From NCBI RefSeq assembly GCF_040807025.1, contig NC_090947.1, positions 620,001 through 684,000 on the forward strand: 64,000 nucleotides of DNA, written 5' to 3'. The DNA is from Struthio camelus. Taxonomy: Eukaryota; Chordata; Aves; Struthioniformes; Struthionidae. The notes under the pieces are model-generated. The model was given only the letters and a program-made list of their open reading frames with translations. It made no database searches and was not told the origin of the DNA. A program made the position numbers and the translations under genes. How positions within the stretch are numbered: the stretch's first letter is position 1; each line of letters opens with the position of its first letter. Positions 24,101 through 35,837 of the stretch are shown here, piece by piece.

Positions 24101-26154
24101 TCCCACCGCACAGAAGAACCACTCTGGAGCCTGCCGAAGACCACAACTTGCCTCTCTGCTTGTGCCCCCTTATCTCCAAATGCACTGTGTCTATGGCCCA
24201 CTTCTGCACTAGACCGCCACGATCTTGGCTCTCTTGCACTGCTCTCAAACTACCTCCTAGATTACGCTAAGAGCAGGTTTATCCATCCTTGTCCTCCCTG
24301 AGTTGTCACTAGTCACCTCCTCACCCATGCCTTTCTTCTGGGGCTCTTGCCTTCCCTGAGATCTCATGTCTCTCTCTCCGCTCTTGCTTCCTCCTCTCCC
24401 CTCTATAGTTTGTATCAAGTGATCTTCCCCACCCACACAAATTCAGTCACTGTTTTGAGGAGGACAACAACTCCTCGGTCTGTTCCTGCACTTAACCTTT
24501 TCTCAGCCTAGGAGTGGTCACTAAGTTCCCCTGCACTGATGAGCTCTTGATATCAGCCTCTTCAGTTTTGGGTGAGTAACATATGCAACCACAACTAGCC
24601 AGCTCTGGTTGCTACCCAGCCAAGACTGAGGGATGAACTGAAAGATCATTATGGATGCCAGGCAAACCATACCTATCCTTAATTTCAGGTGCACCTCTTG
24701 GGGAGTGAGTTGTATCTTGTTGCTTAAGGCACTGTCTTTTGTTTTCTTAGTTTCACTGACTGGAAACTCAATGTCGCTCTGTGGGCATCCCTTCTGCTCC
24801 AGCTGCTGTATGGTGTCGCAGCGGATAGAGTCTGGTTCTCCGGCTTTGGTGAAATTCTGTATGTTGCAAAATCAACAGGAAAAATCAGAGGAGTGGGAGG
24901 AAAACAGACATGTTACAAGAGGCTCCAGCTCCCAAACTAGGTCTGCTACGGCTGAGTTACTGATGGAGAAAGCAAGGTTGAAGAGGTCCTGCCTGCCAGA
25001 CCCATCTTTGCCTCATCTACCAGGTAGGGCATGAAACACCATTTTACTTTTGCAGAGCAGGTGAGCAAGTGATAGGCAGAGGACAGATGGCTGCTCGTAC
25101 TGCCTACCAAACGGTCATGGGGGCTGGCTGTGACATGGGCACAGGGGCCACAGTCTCCCTCCTTTGCAGCTTGCTGAGCCTTGGGTCATTCCCAGCACTC
25201 CCTCCCTCTGGACCTAAGACAAGATGGGAGAGATGGGAAAGACTGGCCCACTGCCACCGGCAGGGCTGTGCCCCTACAGTTCCTCTGCCCCAGTGCAGGA
25301 TGGTGGGACGCACCCTAGGATGCCATCTTCCGCCTTGACCAAAGGGCACGGCCCTGTTAGTGGAGCAGGCAGGGTAGCTACCCCGCTGTTAGCTGCCCAC
25401 TGGAGGCTGATGGCATGAGAAGATATGCAGACCTACCGGCTTCTTGCACCAGGCACAGCCAGGGCCAGACTGGATGCAGTCCTTGCACGTTCCCACCTTG
25501 ATCTTGGGGCACTCCATGGCAAAAGCTGAAATGGAAAGAAAACAAAGATGGCTTGCTGGGGCACCCCTAGAGAGACCCGGTCTACAGTGGTGGTAGCCAC
25601 AGGGTGCTCTGACATCCAGCATGAGGCAGCCACGTTGTCCTGCTGGCCTGAGCTCGCTCTGCCTATACCCCCTCCCCAAGACCTTGCAGCAGGCCGTGTG
25701 AGTCCCGGCAGAGCCCTTGCCAGCTCTGCTGTCCCTTGGCATCTGAAGGGCAAAATGCCACCTTCTGGCCTAGCAACGCAGCCACTGGCACGACACTGCG
25801 GGCTGTGCGCATCCCACCAGCTGCCCCAGAGCGCGAGGGGCCAGCAAGCTGGAAGCAGGGCCGCTTGCCTGCTGGCTGTGCCCTGGGAGCAGCTGGGCTG
25901 GCTCAAGTTAACTCCTACCCCCTTGGGAGCTGCCACACGCGGGATGCTGGAAACTGTAGGGCTGACCCTGCTCAGCACTCAGTGTCACGTTCACACCGTT
26001 GTCTTTGGGTTTCTCCCCCTCTGCTGATGTTTCACCTCCCACATAATGTGCCGGGAGGGAAGACTGCAAGGAAGGCCAGGTAGGACTCACCTGTGGTCAA
26101 CAGCAGCAGGACCCAGGTCACCACCAGCAGCTGGAGGTAGCAGTCACGGGGCAT
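15187..26154 (-). CDS. ITGB2: Integrin beta-2 (CD18), complete coding sequence in 15 exons
   Basis: Beta chain of the leukocyte integrins, pairing with CD11-type alpha chains for adhesion to ICAMs and complement fragments. Coding exons in transcript order: 26154-26091, 25525-25437, 24856-24673, 22858-22688, 22388-22147, 21684-21529, 20887-20792, 20608-20519, 20123-19983, 19377-19193, 18422-18178, 17610-17391, 16929-16724, 16039-15873, 15252-15187. They total 2,322 nt and encode 773 residues (human ITGB2 has 769), intact in frame. Order of parts: signal peptide ([21 protein letters not shown]), Cys-rich PSI domain, beta-I domain with MIDAS DLSYS (about residues 137-141) and the specificity loop CPNKDKNC, Cys-rich I-EGF repeats, beta-tail, one membrane helix (about 704-727), and a cytoplasmic tail with [17 protein letters not shown] and NPRF. 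The [17 protein letters not shown] block and tail favour beta-2 over beta-1, -3 or -7. The start ATG is 3 bases after a splice acceptor (exon begins at 26157), so a non-coding first exon is expected upstream, as in mammals. Confidence 0.97.
18831..18847. repeat. T17 homopolymer in ITGB2 intron
   Basis: Seventeen consecutive T on the + strand, between ITGB2 exons 10 and 11. Confidence 0.95.
22859..24672 (-). other. ITGB2 intron 3: long strand-asymmetric pyrimidine-rich tract
   Basis: This is the largest ITGB2 intron. From about 23.04 to 24.48 kb the + strand is strongly C/T-rich (long runs of CTCC/CCTG/TCTC words), so the transcript strand is purine-rich. It includes a C14 run at 23356-23369. 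No coding signal is seen; the open frames here follow from the skewed composition. Confidence 0.6.
23356..23369. repeat. C14 homopolymer
   Basis: Fourteen consecutive C on the + strand inside the pyrimidine-rich ITGB2 intron; likely length-polymorphic. Confidence 0.95.
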
Positions 26155-27000
26155 TTTCTGCAAAACAAAAAGCATCCCTGTGACAGCGCAGCACATGGGA
26201 GCTGCAGGGGAGGGAGCTCTCAAAACCCTATAGAAAAATGGCTGAAAAGGAATGTTCTCCCTTCCCTGTGGTTATGCTCATGCTGGGTGGATGCACCCTT
26301 CCTGGGCTTGCAAAAACCCAGTTGTCTCACTGTGGGGAAGGTGCCTGAGGCTATGACACCGCAGCAGCCTGGAGCTGAGCCCAAGTGAGTCAGCCCACCA
26401 GGACCAGCGCAGCGACCGCAGCTTGTGCAAAGAGCCAGTTCTTGCTCCTGGTGGGACTTTGCAAAGTGCCTGATGGAGCAGGAGGCCCAAGAGCCCCACC
26501 GAAGCACTTTGGAGAGCCTAGTCTGCACCGCTGGGCAGACTCCCAGATCCTAGACGGCCCTCCTGTCCACCCTGCTATTCCTGCAGGTCTCAATGCCATC
26601 TGAATGATGTTGCCCAGGCATGACTTCTATAAAAGATATAAGACTTGTATAAAAGATAAAAGATCCAGTTTGGCTTCTTTAGTTACTTGTCCGAGGTCTC
26701 TCTCGTTTGCTGGTAACCATAAAACCCCTGAAGGGGTGACGCTGGAAGCCAGGGCAGCGTACTGGGGAAATGCCACTTGTCCCTCAGCTGCTACTGGGCA
26801 GAGACGGGGGTTCATGGCTGAATGGGTGTGTGTGGGTGACTCAGGGTGGCAGCGCTCATGCTCTTACACAAATAAGCTGATCTGCAGTTAAATATAGCTT
26901 TTAAACTAAATGTGGAAGTCAGTAAAGCAGGAACATACACTGTATCAGTACACATTTAGTTAAACTGCTGTATAACTTGATGTACTATTTATCCAGGCTT

Positions 27001-27095
27001 TTTATACAACATACATGTACCCACATATATAAATTCATGTAATAAATAATTAATATAATTATTTACTAAATAATATATTAGTATATTATATATAG
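27001..27095. repeat. AT-rich low-complexity patch
   Basis: Roughly 95 bases made mostly of A and T words (ataaataattaatataatt-like), about 0.85 kb from the first ITGB2 coding exon on its upstream side. Confidence 0.8.
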
Positions 27096-27619
27096 AAATG
27101 TTGGAAAATGTCCAATGACACATTTAGGTTTTACTAGATGAGCATTTTTTCAGCTTCTGTGGGCAGAAGCTATATTCGAGTGGAAACTGGAATCAAAATG
27201 AACAACAACAGCATTTCTATTAGTTACCTAGCAATGTATGCTAGGTAAATGGAGAAAAGTGTATTAATATACACCCCCACCCCCCTTTCACACTACTGCC
27301 TGATTTAACTTTAAATGAGCTGAACTAGTCAAAAAAGCTAAAATGATAGAAATACTCTCTCTTCCCCTACAGAAAATCTTGCTGCGCTGAAGGATGGGTG
27401 ACACGTGGGTGATCTGGATTCAGCCCTGAGACTTCTGCCGGGACGTTGCCTGTGCACACGTGATGGCTTCCACAGTAAGCAGAAATTGCTTGGATGTTAT
27501 TTTTACATGTAATGTGAGTGGTTGTAATGGTTTATAGTAAAATTTAGGCCCTAACTTAAATCATTGATGTTTTTGTCTTAGCCGCTGTCATTTCAAAATG
27601 GAAACGGGCTTAAGAGTTG

Positions 27620-28380
27620 ATATGGGTGACTCTGGCAGCCCAGTGCCTGGCTCCGACTGTGCATGTCCCCGTCCATGCACCCTCTCCCTCGGCACATGCA
27701 CCCAGCGGAGCAGCGGGGGCAGCTGGCGGCACACGTGGTTTTCTCCGTGCTCCCGCACTCGCTTGCACCGTGAGCGCCCTGCTCCCTTTAGGCACCCTCC
27801 ATGCCCCAGTGTGCTGTCGAGCAGCCCCCTCCCAGCTCCCACTAGGGCCAAAATGGGCTTTGAAAACAGCAAACGCTATCCCCAGGAATGGCTGCTGGCG
27901 TCACGCGACGTCTGAGCTGTGGGCTATGCCTGAGGAAGAAGAGGAATCAAAAGACACTGGCACCAATGCTGGTGATTCCCCCAGGGGGTGTGAGGCTGCC
28001 GCTGCGTCTATGCGGTGGTACCGCCAGGCTGTCTCTAGGTGCAGCCATTCCTCCTGCCGGAGGCCTCCGTGCCGCCCCGCGGCTGCGACTTCCTGCGCTG
28101 AGGTCGTGCTCAGCGCTTGCAGCACCACACGGGCTACACTGCAAAAATCTGATGCAGGGCATCTAAACAGGGCGGCATTTCCCTGCCTGGAAGAGGAACT
28201 CCTCTCCCCTGGCCGCCCTTCCGCAGGCGCTGCAAGCGCTCCCCCGCCGCATGGCTGTCGGTGGAAGAAGGGCCGTGGGGGGGTCCTGGGGAGGAAAACT
28301 GGGGTCCGGCTGGCCGTGACCCAGGTGCAGGCAGCTCCAGAAGAGTCTCATCCCCGGGGAGAGACCAGGGGCAGAGCTGG
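27620..28380. other. GC-rich block upstream of ITGB2, function unknown
   Basis: Local rise in GC and CpG (for example cgccccgcggctgcg near 28075 and gccgccgcatggctg near 28240) against an AT-rich neighbourhood. It keeps a 263-codon frame open on the + strand (27617-28408), but that frame has no recognisable domain and its amino-acid mix (Ala, Pro, Arg, Ser) is what GC-rich sequence yields. It could be a regulatory element or an untranslated exon region. Confidence 0.35.
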
Positions 28381-31300
28381 TGGGGAAGTGTCAAACTATT
28401 CTTGCTGAAGGAAATGATGCAGTTTCGAGTCCAGATTGAGAAACTTTGCATGTGTACTTTCTTTCTTGTCTTGTGTTTTTTCCAAGGTCAGATTTCACTA
28501 GGTTTGCACCCCTCCCTCCAACTCTCCTCTCCTAGAAAGGGGTACCCCCCGCCCCCAAAACAAACATGGAAGGAAGCATGAAGGGAGCACGGGTTCCCAG
28601 CCGTCCTGAAAGTTTCCTTGTTCTTATTAGGGCATAGGAACCTCCATGTGTCTCTGACCCTGGTCCTCTCCTGTCAGAGAGGTTCAGTAGCCTTCCTTGT
28701 GCAATACTTGCCACATCGCCCTGGTGAGAGCTACAGGGGTGACTGCAGGCAGACATACCCACGGATGCTGCAACTACTGGCTGTGGCCTTTGCCAGGACC
28801 TGCCAGGGGCTGGCTGCAGCTGGCACAGGACAGGAGGATCTCTAACTGCATTGTGTAGGGTTCAGCTTTCCAGGGTGGCGAGTAACAGGCTGGCTCTTGC
28901 ACAAGAGCGCAGGGCAAGGAGGAAGGCCTGGGTGTTGGCATCAGACCTGTATCATGCTCTGCTCCGGGTGGGGGGAGGCCAGGACGTGATGCTGTGGGTG
29001 CAGGGTTTTGACCCAGGGGCTGCGGAGGTGATTGCACAGATCCTACAAGTGTGCAAGGAAGGACTCCTAGCACGTCCCCCAGTGCCCCTCAACCACTTGC
29101 TATCCTGAAGCCACCACTCCTACTGTTGTGCTAGTGTTTCAAAACATGATAGAGATCTTGTTCTTCACAAACATTTTCCTAGTGCAAGTTGTACTAGATG
29201 CTCACACTGTTCACTTCTTGCCCTAAGAGACACGTCTCCTGAGCCTAGAAACTAATGTTATCCATACAGGTGGCTAAATTGTTTCCGGGGATCACCAAAA
29301 CCGCTGGTTGGAAAGTAAGCAGAATGCTGCGTCCCAGGCTGTGTTGGAGGACATGGTGGAGGTCTGTTGCTCCCATTTGTAATGTGCTAAGGCAGGAGCA
29401 AGTTGGATTTTAAAATCGTGTTGGCTGGGCTCTCAGGCTAATATGAGCCTGCACCTTTCCTAACACGGCCACCTTAGCCTGCATAAGGAACAGTGTTTTT
29501 TACGATGGTGTTGGTAAAATGACACTCATTAACACTGTTGTGTCTTGTAAGGGCTTCCTCCCAGCATAGCCAAGGAGCAGAGTTGTGTCCCAGCGGAGCT
29601 GTGTCCATCCTTACAGCATGGACTCACATAGGGAAGTAAGAAAAGAGGAATTTGTTGGAAAAAGGAATAAAAAAGCATAAAAGAACCATGAACGTAGCCC
29701 TTTTTAGAAATATTAGACACAGCATGAGAAAAACAGGCCATAGGTTTTGAAATAGCTCTTACGTTGCCCTGAGCCACAAACACTCCCTTGGCTCCCTGCA
29801 GACTTTGACCGCCCTACCCTGTGACTCTGCCAAACAGAGGGCCAAGCTTAACAGCTACCAAACTTAACAGCTCTGAATAAAAGGGAAATGAGAAAACAAG
29901 AGAAACCTTCGAAAGGCATTAAGGCCAAACCAGTATATATTGCTGCTCAGATCCGTTTCCGAGGCATAATGATTTTTTTTTTTTTAGCTCATTGACCACT
30001 ATAAGATACCAGACATATTAATAATATTGCAGATCAGGAACGACACTGGTCAACTGTAGAGCATCTTCCTTGAGAATGGTCTGTTTTTCCTCCTGAGGGT
30101 GGAGAGAAGAACAGTTGCACTCTGAGCTAGAGGAATCCAGTGAAAAGGGAGGGAGGGAGCTAGATAGGTGTCATTTTCTCTGACAAAGTGAGGTTTGTAA
30201 AGTGACATTTGATGCCCAGCTGTGTGACCTTGCAGGCGTGACAGGACCCTTCTGGCCCATTAGCAAACCTGTCTTCTCTAGCACTGGCTGGTTTCCAACA
30301 TTGGTCAAGATGTAAAGACTGGCAGCCATAGGAAGCCCACCCTGTCCTAGAGCCAACCTCTCCCAGCAGCGCCAGGGGACACAGCCCAGCTGCCACAACC
30401 TACAAGGGCACAGCCCAGCCTCTCGTGGCTAAACAGAGCCCCCTCTTTCAGAGACATCTTCTGGGGACCCAGCTCTTCACATCATCCATCACATCCTTTG
30501 GTCAGTTTTTAAGGGCCTCGTCTATCTTCACAGTTGAAAAGTCCTACTATCCTCTAGTCTGCATGGGTCTGGCTCCAGCTCCAGCCAGTACATCTAGATC
30601 ACTGAAAAAACTCAGAGATCAAAACTCGCTTGCCTCTGTAGATCCTTGCAGGTTACAATCTAAGCACCACCTCATCATCTCCTTTAACTGAAAGGCTGAA
30701 CAGCCTCAGTCTCCCACTGTAATGTTTTCCAGTAACTACTGTAAGTCTTTTCCAGTGCTGGACTGGACGGTTAGAAGACCATCCGGAGCTGACAATGAAC
30801 TTAGTCTTGTGAAAAATAAGTCTTGTGAAGCAAATAGGCACTGCTGTCATCCCAGTCCTGCTGGCATCCATGCTGCCCTGCTGCTGCACAGGGCACCCAT
30901 GGGGCCAGAGAGCCAAGAGTAGAAAGGGCCTGGCCCCATGGGCTCCTGCCTGGCCTATGCAAGTAGCAAGTCTTTGGCTCTCCTCTGAGTTACTGGTTTC
31001 CCAAAATGGGAAGCATGGGGCCTAGTCCTAAGAGAGGAACTTGTGTTTAGCTATTTTAAACATCATGGTAAGGTGTGAACTGAGCCCATGTTACAGCATG
31101 CTCTTTGTCATTTGGTGGACATGATTGGCACTTGGGGTTATTAGCTGGCCCGACACATTTGTATCACCTTCAGATTCTGCCAGCACTGTCTAAGCGTATA
31201 GAAAACGGGTAAAAGCTCTTAAAGCAGGGTGGAGAGCAGGTCCGTGCTGGACCCACTCTCTCCAGGGTACAATGCACTGAGCACTGACTTTAATCACTCA

Positions 31301-34300
31301 TTTTTTAAGGCTGGCTGTTTGTGATGGGGGGTGAGTATGGGCAGCACTGTATATGCAGCCTGGGCACTCTGAATACTCCTCTTCGGCATGGTTACCTTCA
31401 CCAGCCAGACTTGGGAGATCCTCCAGCAGCAACATCACATTTCTTGGTGAGACCTGCTTTCTGTACAACTATATTTATTATTCTGTTTACTGTATTTATG
31501 GTTTTAATTTGTTAATGATTGTTCCTTGTATGTGCTTTGCCATGAGTTTCTCCTGGACTAATTTCAGGGTCACTGCCTGGGAGTTTGTCAGGGCAATCAT
31601 TTTTCCTCTTGACATACGAGCACAGCATCAATGTTTCTCCAATCCTCTAGTTCTTTCTTAGCTTTCCAAAACATGTGAAATACTAACAGCAGGAGCTCAG
31701 AGACACCCCACCCAGGTTTTTTAAGAATATTGAGTGCAAGTGATGTGGTTCTGCTAATTTAGAAAAGCACTTGCTGATTAACACCTGTAGTTCCCCTGCC
31801 AGAGAAAGCTCCTCAGCCCTCCAGTAAGCCACAGCTGCTTCTTTCGAGGTCTGGAAGACAAATGTTTATTTCTTTGCTCTTTCCTGCAGTATTAACGGCA
31901 AATTTACCCTCTCCACCTTCATAAATACCACTGGTAGAGATGTTTTCTGGTACAAAGGCACTGACATACAGTGGGAAAAGGCATTTTCCACAACTCAGCA
32001 GTCAACAGTTAAGTAGAAGTATCCTGGGCCTGGGGATGCAGAGAGTTGTGACGCTGTATTGCTGCAAAACCCTACAAGCAATGAGAGGAGGACTCAGGAC
32101 CAGGAAAGCAGTTTCTCTCCAGGTAGGAGCTACAGGTGCTGAGAGGAGGAAAGAGCAAAGTTTCTCTTAGAGTCTCTCCCTCCCTTGTTTCCTGTAGCGA
32201 TCACGATTGACACCCTAAATGTGCCTATAACAGGCTCCATCACTTCTACAAGCTATTGCTCAGAGTTGTGTGCTGCTGCTGAGCTGGCTCTTTTCTTTGT
32301 TTCCACAGGTTAAATGCTATTTTAAAAGGTGAAGTAAAGGCCTGTGTGTGTTCTCCTGCTATTTTTTCCCATGTGTAAAGCTGACCTAGCTCTTGGGGAG
32401 TAGAGCTGCTGCAAGATGAAGGTTATCTGTCCTCCAAGGAGGATGTAGGTGGGTGCCTGGGGGAGGGTGATAGGGCTGGGAGCTGCCCTATAAAGATGTG
32501 GGAGACTTGAAGACCTCTCTTCAGGCAAAAGGATTCAGCTAGATGAGCTCAGGACTGTAACCCTCAGGTCTGGCTGCTCTGTAGAGGTAGGTAATACAGT
32601 AGGTGTAAAAGAAAAAATGTTCTTTGCTCATGAGTTATCCCCTACCAGGATTCACAGTGGTTGTCTCTCTCTCCTGCTTCTTATTGGGACACCTAATGCT
32701 AGCTTCCTCCCTCAGATGGAGGACCGAGTCTATAGCTGTACAGAGGTATGTTTGCCTTGACTTGCACAAGCCTTGAGCTTCTCTTAGAGGCAAGGATTAA
32801 AAAAATCTGCTTGCTCAGATTGTGGGGACTACCCGTGGTCTGGGTGAACTCTTCCAGTCCCTCGTCCCAGGACTTCTAAGTATTTAATTCCTGCTGCAGT
32901 GCCAAAGCATATAGCAGTGGTGAGGTGGACTAAGACCCTGCGAGCACCTCACGCTTGGATCTTGATTTACCATGCTGGAGGCTCTAGGTTCATGGTTATA
33001 GGCTCATCTCGTAAGAGAGAACAAATATTCAATTGCAACTGAACTGAAAAACCTCCCAAAACCCACAAGTGAAATGGGAACCTCAACACATGCTCAACTG
33101 TGGCTGTAGTTGAGTTCTGTATCATAGGGTTCATTTTGAGGGTTGGATTTGGATGCCTTTGTAATCCTAAAAATGGTTTATTTTCCCCATGCAGGAAGGT
33201 ATGCATACCCTGATACTAGGGGAGAACAACAGAAGAGAGCTTACCACTTCTTTTTCTTTTGCTGTGGAGGGGAATTACCCACTGTTTTGTGGGTAGATGT
33301 GTGTATATGTGATGCAGGGTGATTTTTCAAAGGGAACAAATTGGGCTTCTGCTTTTGCCTACCTCCTTACAGTGTTCAGAGAAAGGTAAAGCAGGTTTTC
33401 TGTTTGATTACCTGCATTAACAGTTCAGACACAGCCTGGCCTGGCCCCAGCAGAGTTTACTCCAGCCCCTTTGACAATCTCTCCTTTGCTCAGTCTGGCG
33501 CTTGTGCTGCACTGGCCAGTCATGGCCCTTCAGCTGCTACAAGCATCCTTTCCCTAATTCCTTGGCAGCCTCTCCCTTTGCACGTGCTCACACAGTGCTA
33601 GAGCTAAGAGGGTGTTTGGCCACAGCTGAGAAAGCTGTGGGGCATTTGCTGACCAGCGGAGCCTGCCCAGGGCCTGTGATAAGTGAGAAAGGTGCCTGGG
33701 TGCCAGGTTTGGGGGCTGCAAGCTTGTTCCCTACTCGTGGTGCTGCTGCTTGCTCTCTGCTGTGTTCCCTTCCACTGAAACACTCTTCCCCTGGATGTAG
33801 TCTGCCCATGCTTTTTCATATAAAATAAAATAAGGCTTCTTCCTAGCAGGAGGTGTTGGAGGGCAAGGTAGGGTAGTTCTGCCCTCAAAGCAGGGAGGCT
33901 GCAAATAGTCCATCCTCCTGCCCCAGTGCGAAGGAGCAGAACTGCAGCGCTTTAGGCCTGCCTTCACATTGCAACCCCTCTGTGATTAACCCCATCCACC
34001 TGAGAGTTTTTCAAAATGCAGTCCTAGCCCCAGGTTGGTGTGCAGGCAGCTGAGGAGGTGCTTGGCAGTGTTCACCAGCACCTGCAGGGGATCTAGAGCT
34101 ATGTGCCAGAGTGGGGATGTGGATGCTGAGCGTGAGAGCAGCCCTGCTAAGGGGCAGCTGAAGGGACCTCCATGTGCCAGGAGGGGTGCAGGGGAAACCG
34201 GGCCTGAAAATGAGGTGGGGAAGCAACAGATAGCTCGGGGGACCCTACAGTCCTAGTGGAGATGATCACAAGTCATTTTGGCAGGGAGTGAGAGGTTGAA

Positions 34301-35780
34301 AAGCACAGCAGTCTCCACGGCCATTGAAGGCAAGAGGGAGACAAGCAGCATAAGAGACCAGAGAGAAACTAGATGATGGGGCAGAGGTGCACAAAACCAG
34401 CCAAATGGGTGCTGCGGGGGCAAAGCTGGGTGTTAGAGGGTAGGGGGAGAAGAAAGGTCCTTGATACAGGATCATTCAGGTGCAGGTGTTTTAAAGAGTC
34501 ATGGGAAAGCTGTAGCCTGAAGCTATATAGAGGTGTTTGCGCATTCATGTCCATGTCCTCTGAGATGTCTGCCTTGCTAGCTGCAGAGGGAAAGGGGAGG
34601 TATGAGGCACAGTTTCACCCAGCTAGGGCTACAAAGGGGTTGCAGGGGGAGAAGGCTGCACCCCAGGCCTGGGGTCCTCTGTATAAACTGTTGCCTGCTG
34701 GGCTGTGAGCTCCTCATCGCCCTGGTGCCTTAGGTGGCTCCAGCTGCTGTATGTGATGGACTGGGGCGCCGCTTCGCAGGGAGCCCTTTGGAGAAGCCAC
34801 CAGAGAGCTGAAGGGTATTGAACTCACGGAGCCTCTCTCGCTCGCCCATTTTCTAAGTGTGGCATGGCTCAGATGTGAAAAGGCTCTCCTAAAGGTTTTG
34901 CAAGCCAGAAGATCCAAAGACGACCACGGGGGAAGCGTATAAGGAAAGTTTGGGTGCTGCTGTCTTGCAGGCTGGTGAAGGCTGCAGGTAAGGAGTGAAC
35001 CTCGTACATCCCAGCCTTTTCAGGGACGCTGGGCTCAGTGGGGCTGAGGGCAGAGTAGAGACGTGAGGTGTCTCGCCATGCACTGGGATGTCTCTGAGCC
35101 CCTGCGGTCAGGGGGATGCAAAAGGTCAGGGCAGGTTTCTTTCCAGCGGGTGCTGCACAGCACAGTGAAACGAGTCAGGATTTATAAATAGGGTGGAAGG
35201 GGAAATGTTGAGACTCATAGCAACCTCGCTGCTATAAATAATAGAGAAGTATTCAGCAGCAGAGATGGGTCTTGCAGTCTTTTAGCCACAGCTCTCCTTT
35301 GCTGCATTGCCAAATATCAATGTCATCTTGCAAAGTGGAAGGCCACAGTCTCATGCCTAGAATCTGGGGAAGTCTCTTTGAGCGCTTGTGTCATCTGCTT
35401 GTAATGGTGAGGTACTGCTAGTTGCAATGCCGATGGCCTGATGCTCTTGGGATGCTTCCTCAGTGCTCTTACATTTCCCAATGTCCCTGGCACTGTGCCA
35501 CCCTACAGCCATTCTGCTGTGATGAAGATGCTGGGCATCACAAGCAGCAACTGTGCTGCTTTTCTCTCATTCTGAGTGGCCCCAGCTTCTGTGCGCTGCA
35601 TGTAAAGAAGCTGTGTGACGGTATAGCGTGGAAGGAAAAGTGGATGTAGCTTTGCCTGCTGCTGTTCCTTCTTTTGCTTAGTTGTGCAATTCTGGTAAAT
35701 CCCATGAAGGTGGCTAGCCAAACACAGGGTTCCCCTCTGCCCGACACACTGATATGCCAGTCCTTACAGAACATCACACA

Positions 35781-35837
35781 ATGTGTATGTATGGATTTAT
35801 ACATACATACGTATGTATATAAAAGTCTGTGTGTGTG
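35781..35837. repeat. TG/TATG simple repeat
   Basis: A mixture of tatg, catacata and tgtgtg words over about 57 bases, a degenerate microsatellite. Confidence 0.8.

Noticed and set aside
27617-28408. 263-codon open frame on the + strand
   Set aside because: GC-rich, low-complexity Ala/Pro/Arg/Ser composition, no ATG at its start, no domain, and comparable open frames on other strands; treated as a composition effect.
30640-30770. Possible antisense CR1 remnant (aggctgaacagcctcagtctc)
   Set aside because: Only one short stretch resembles CR1 and the rest does not align by eye; too weak to annotate.
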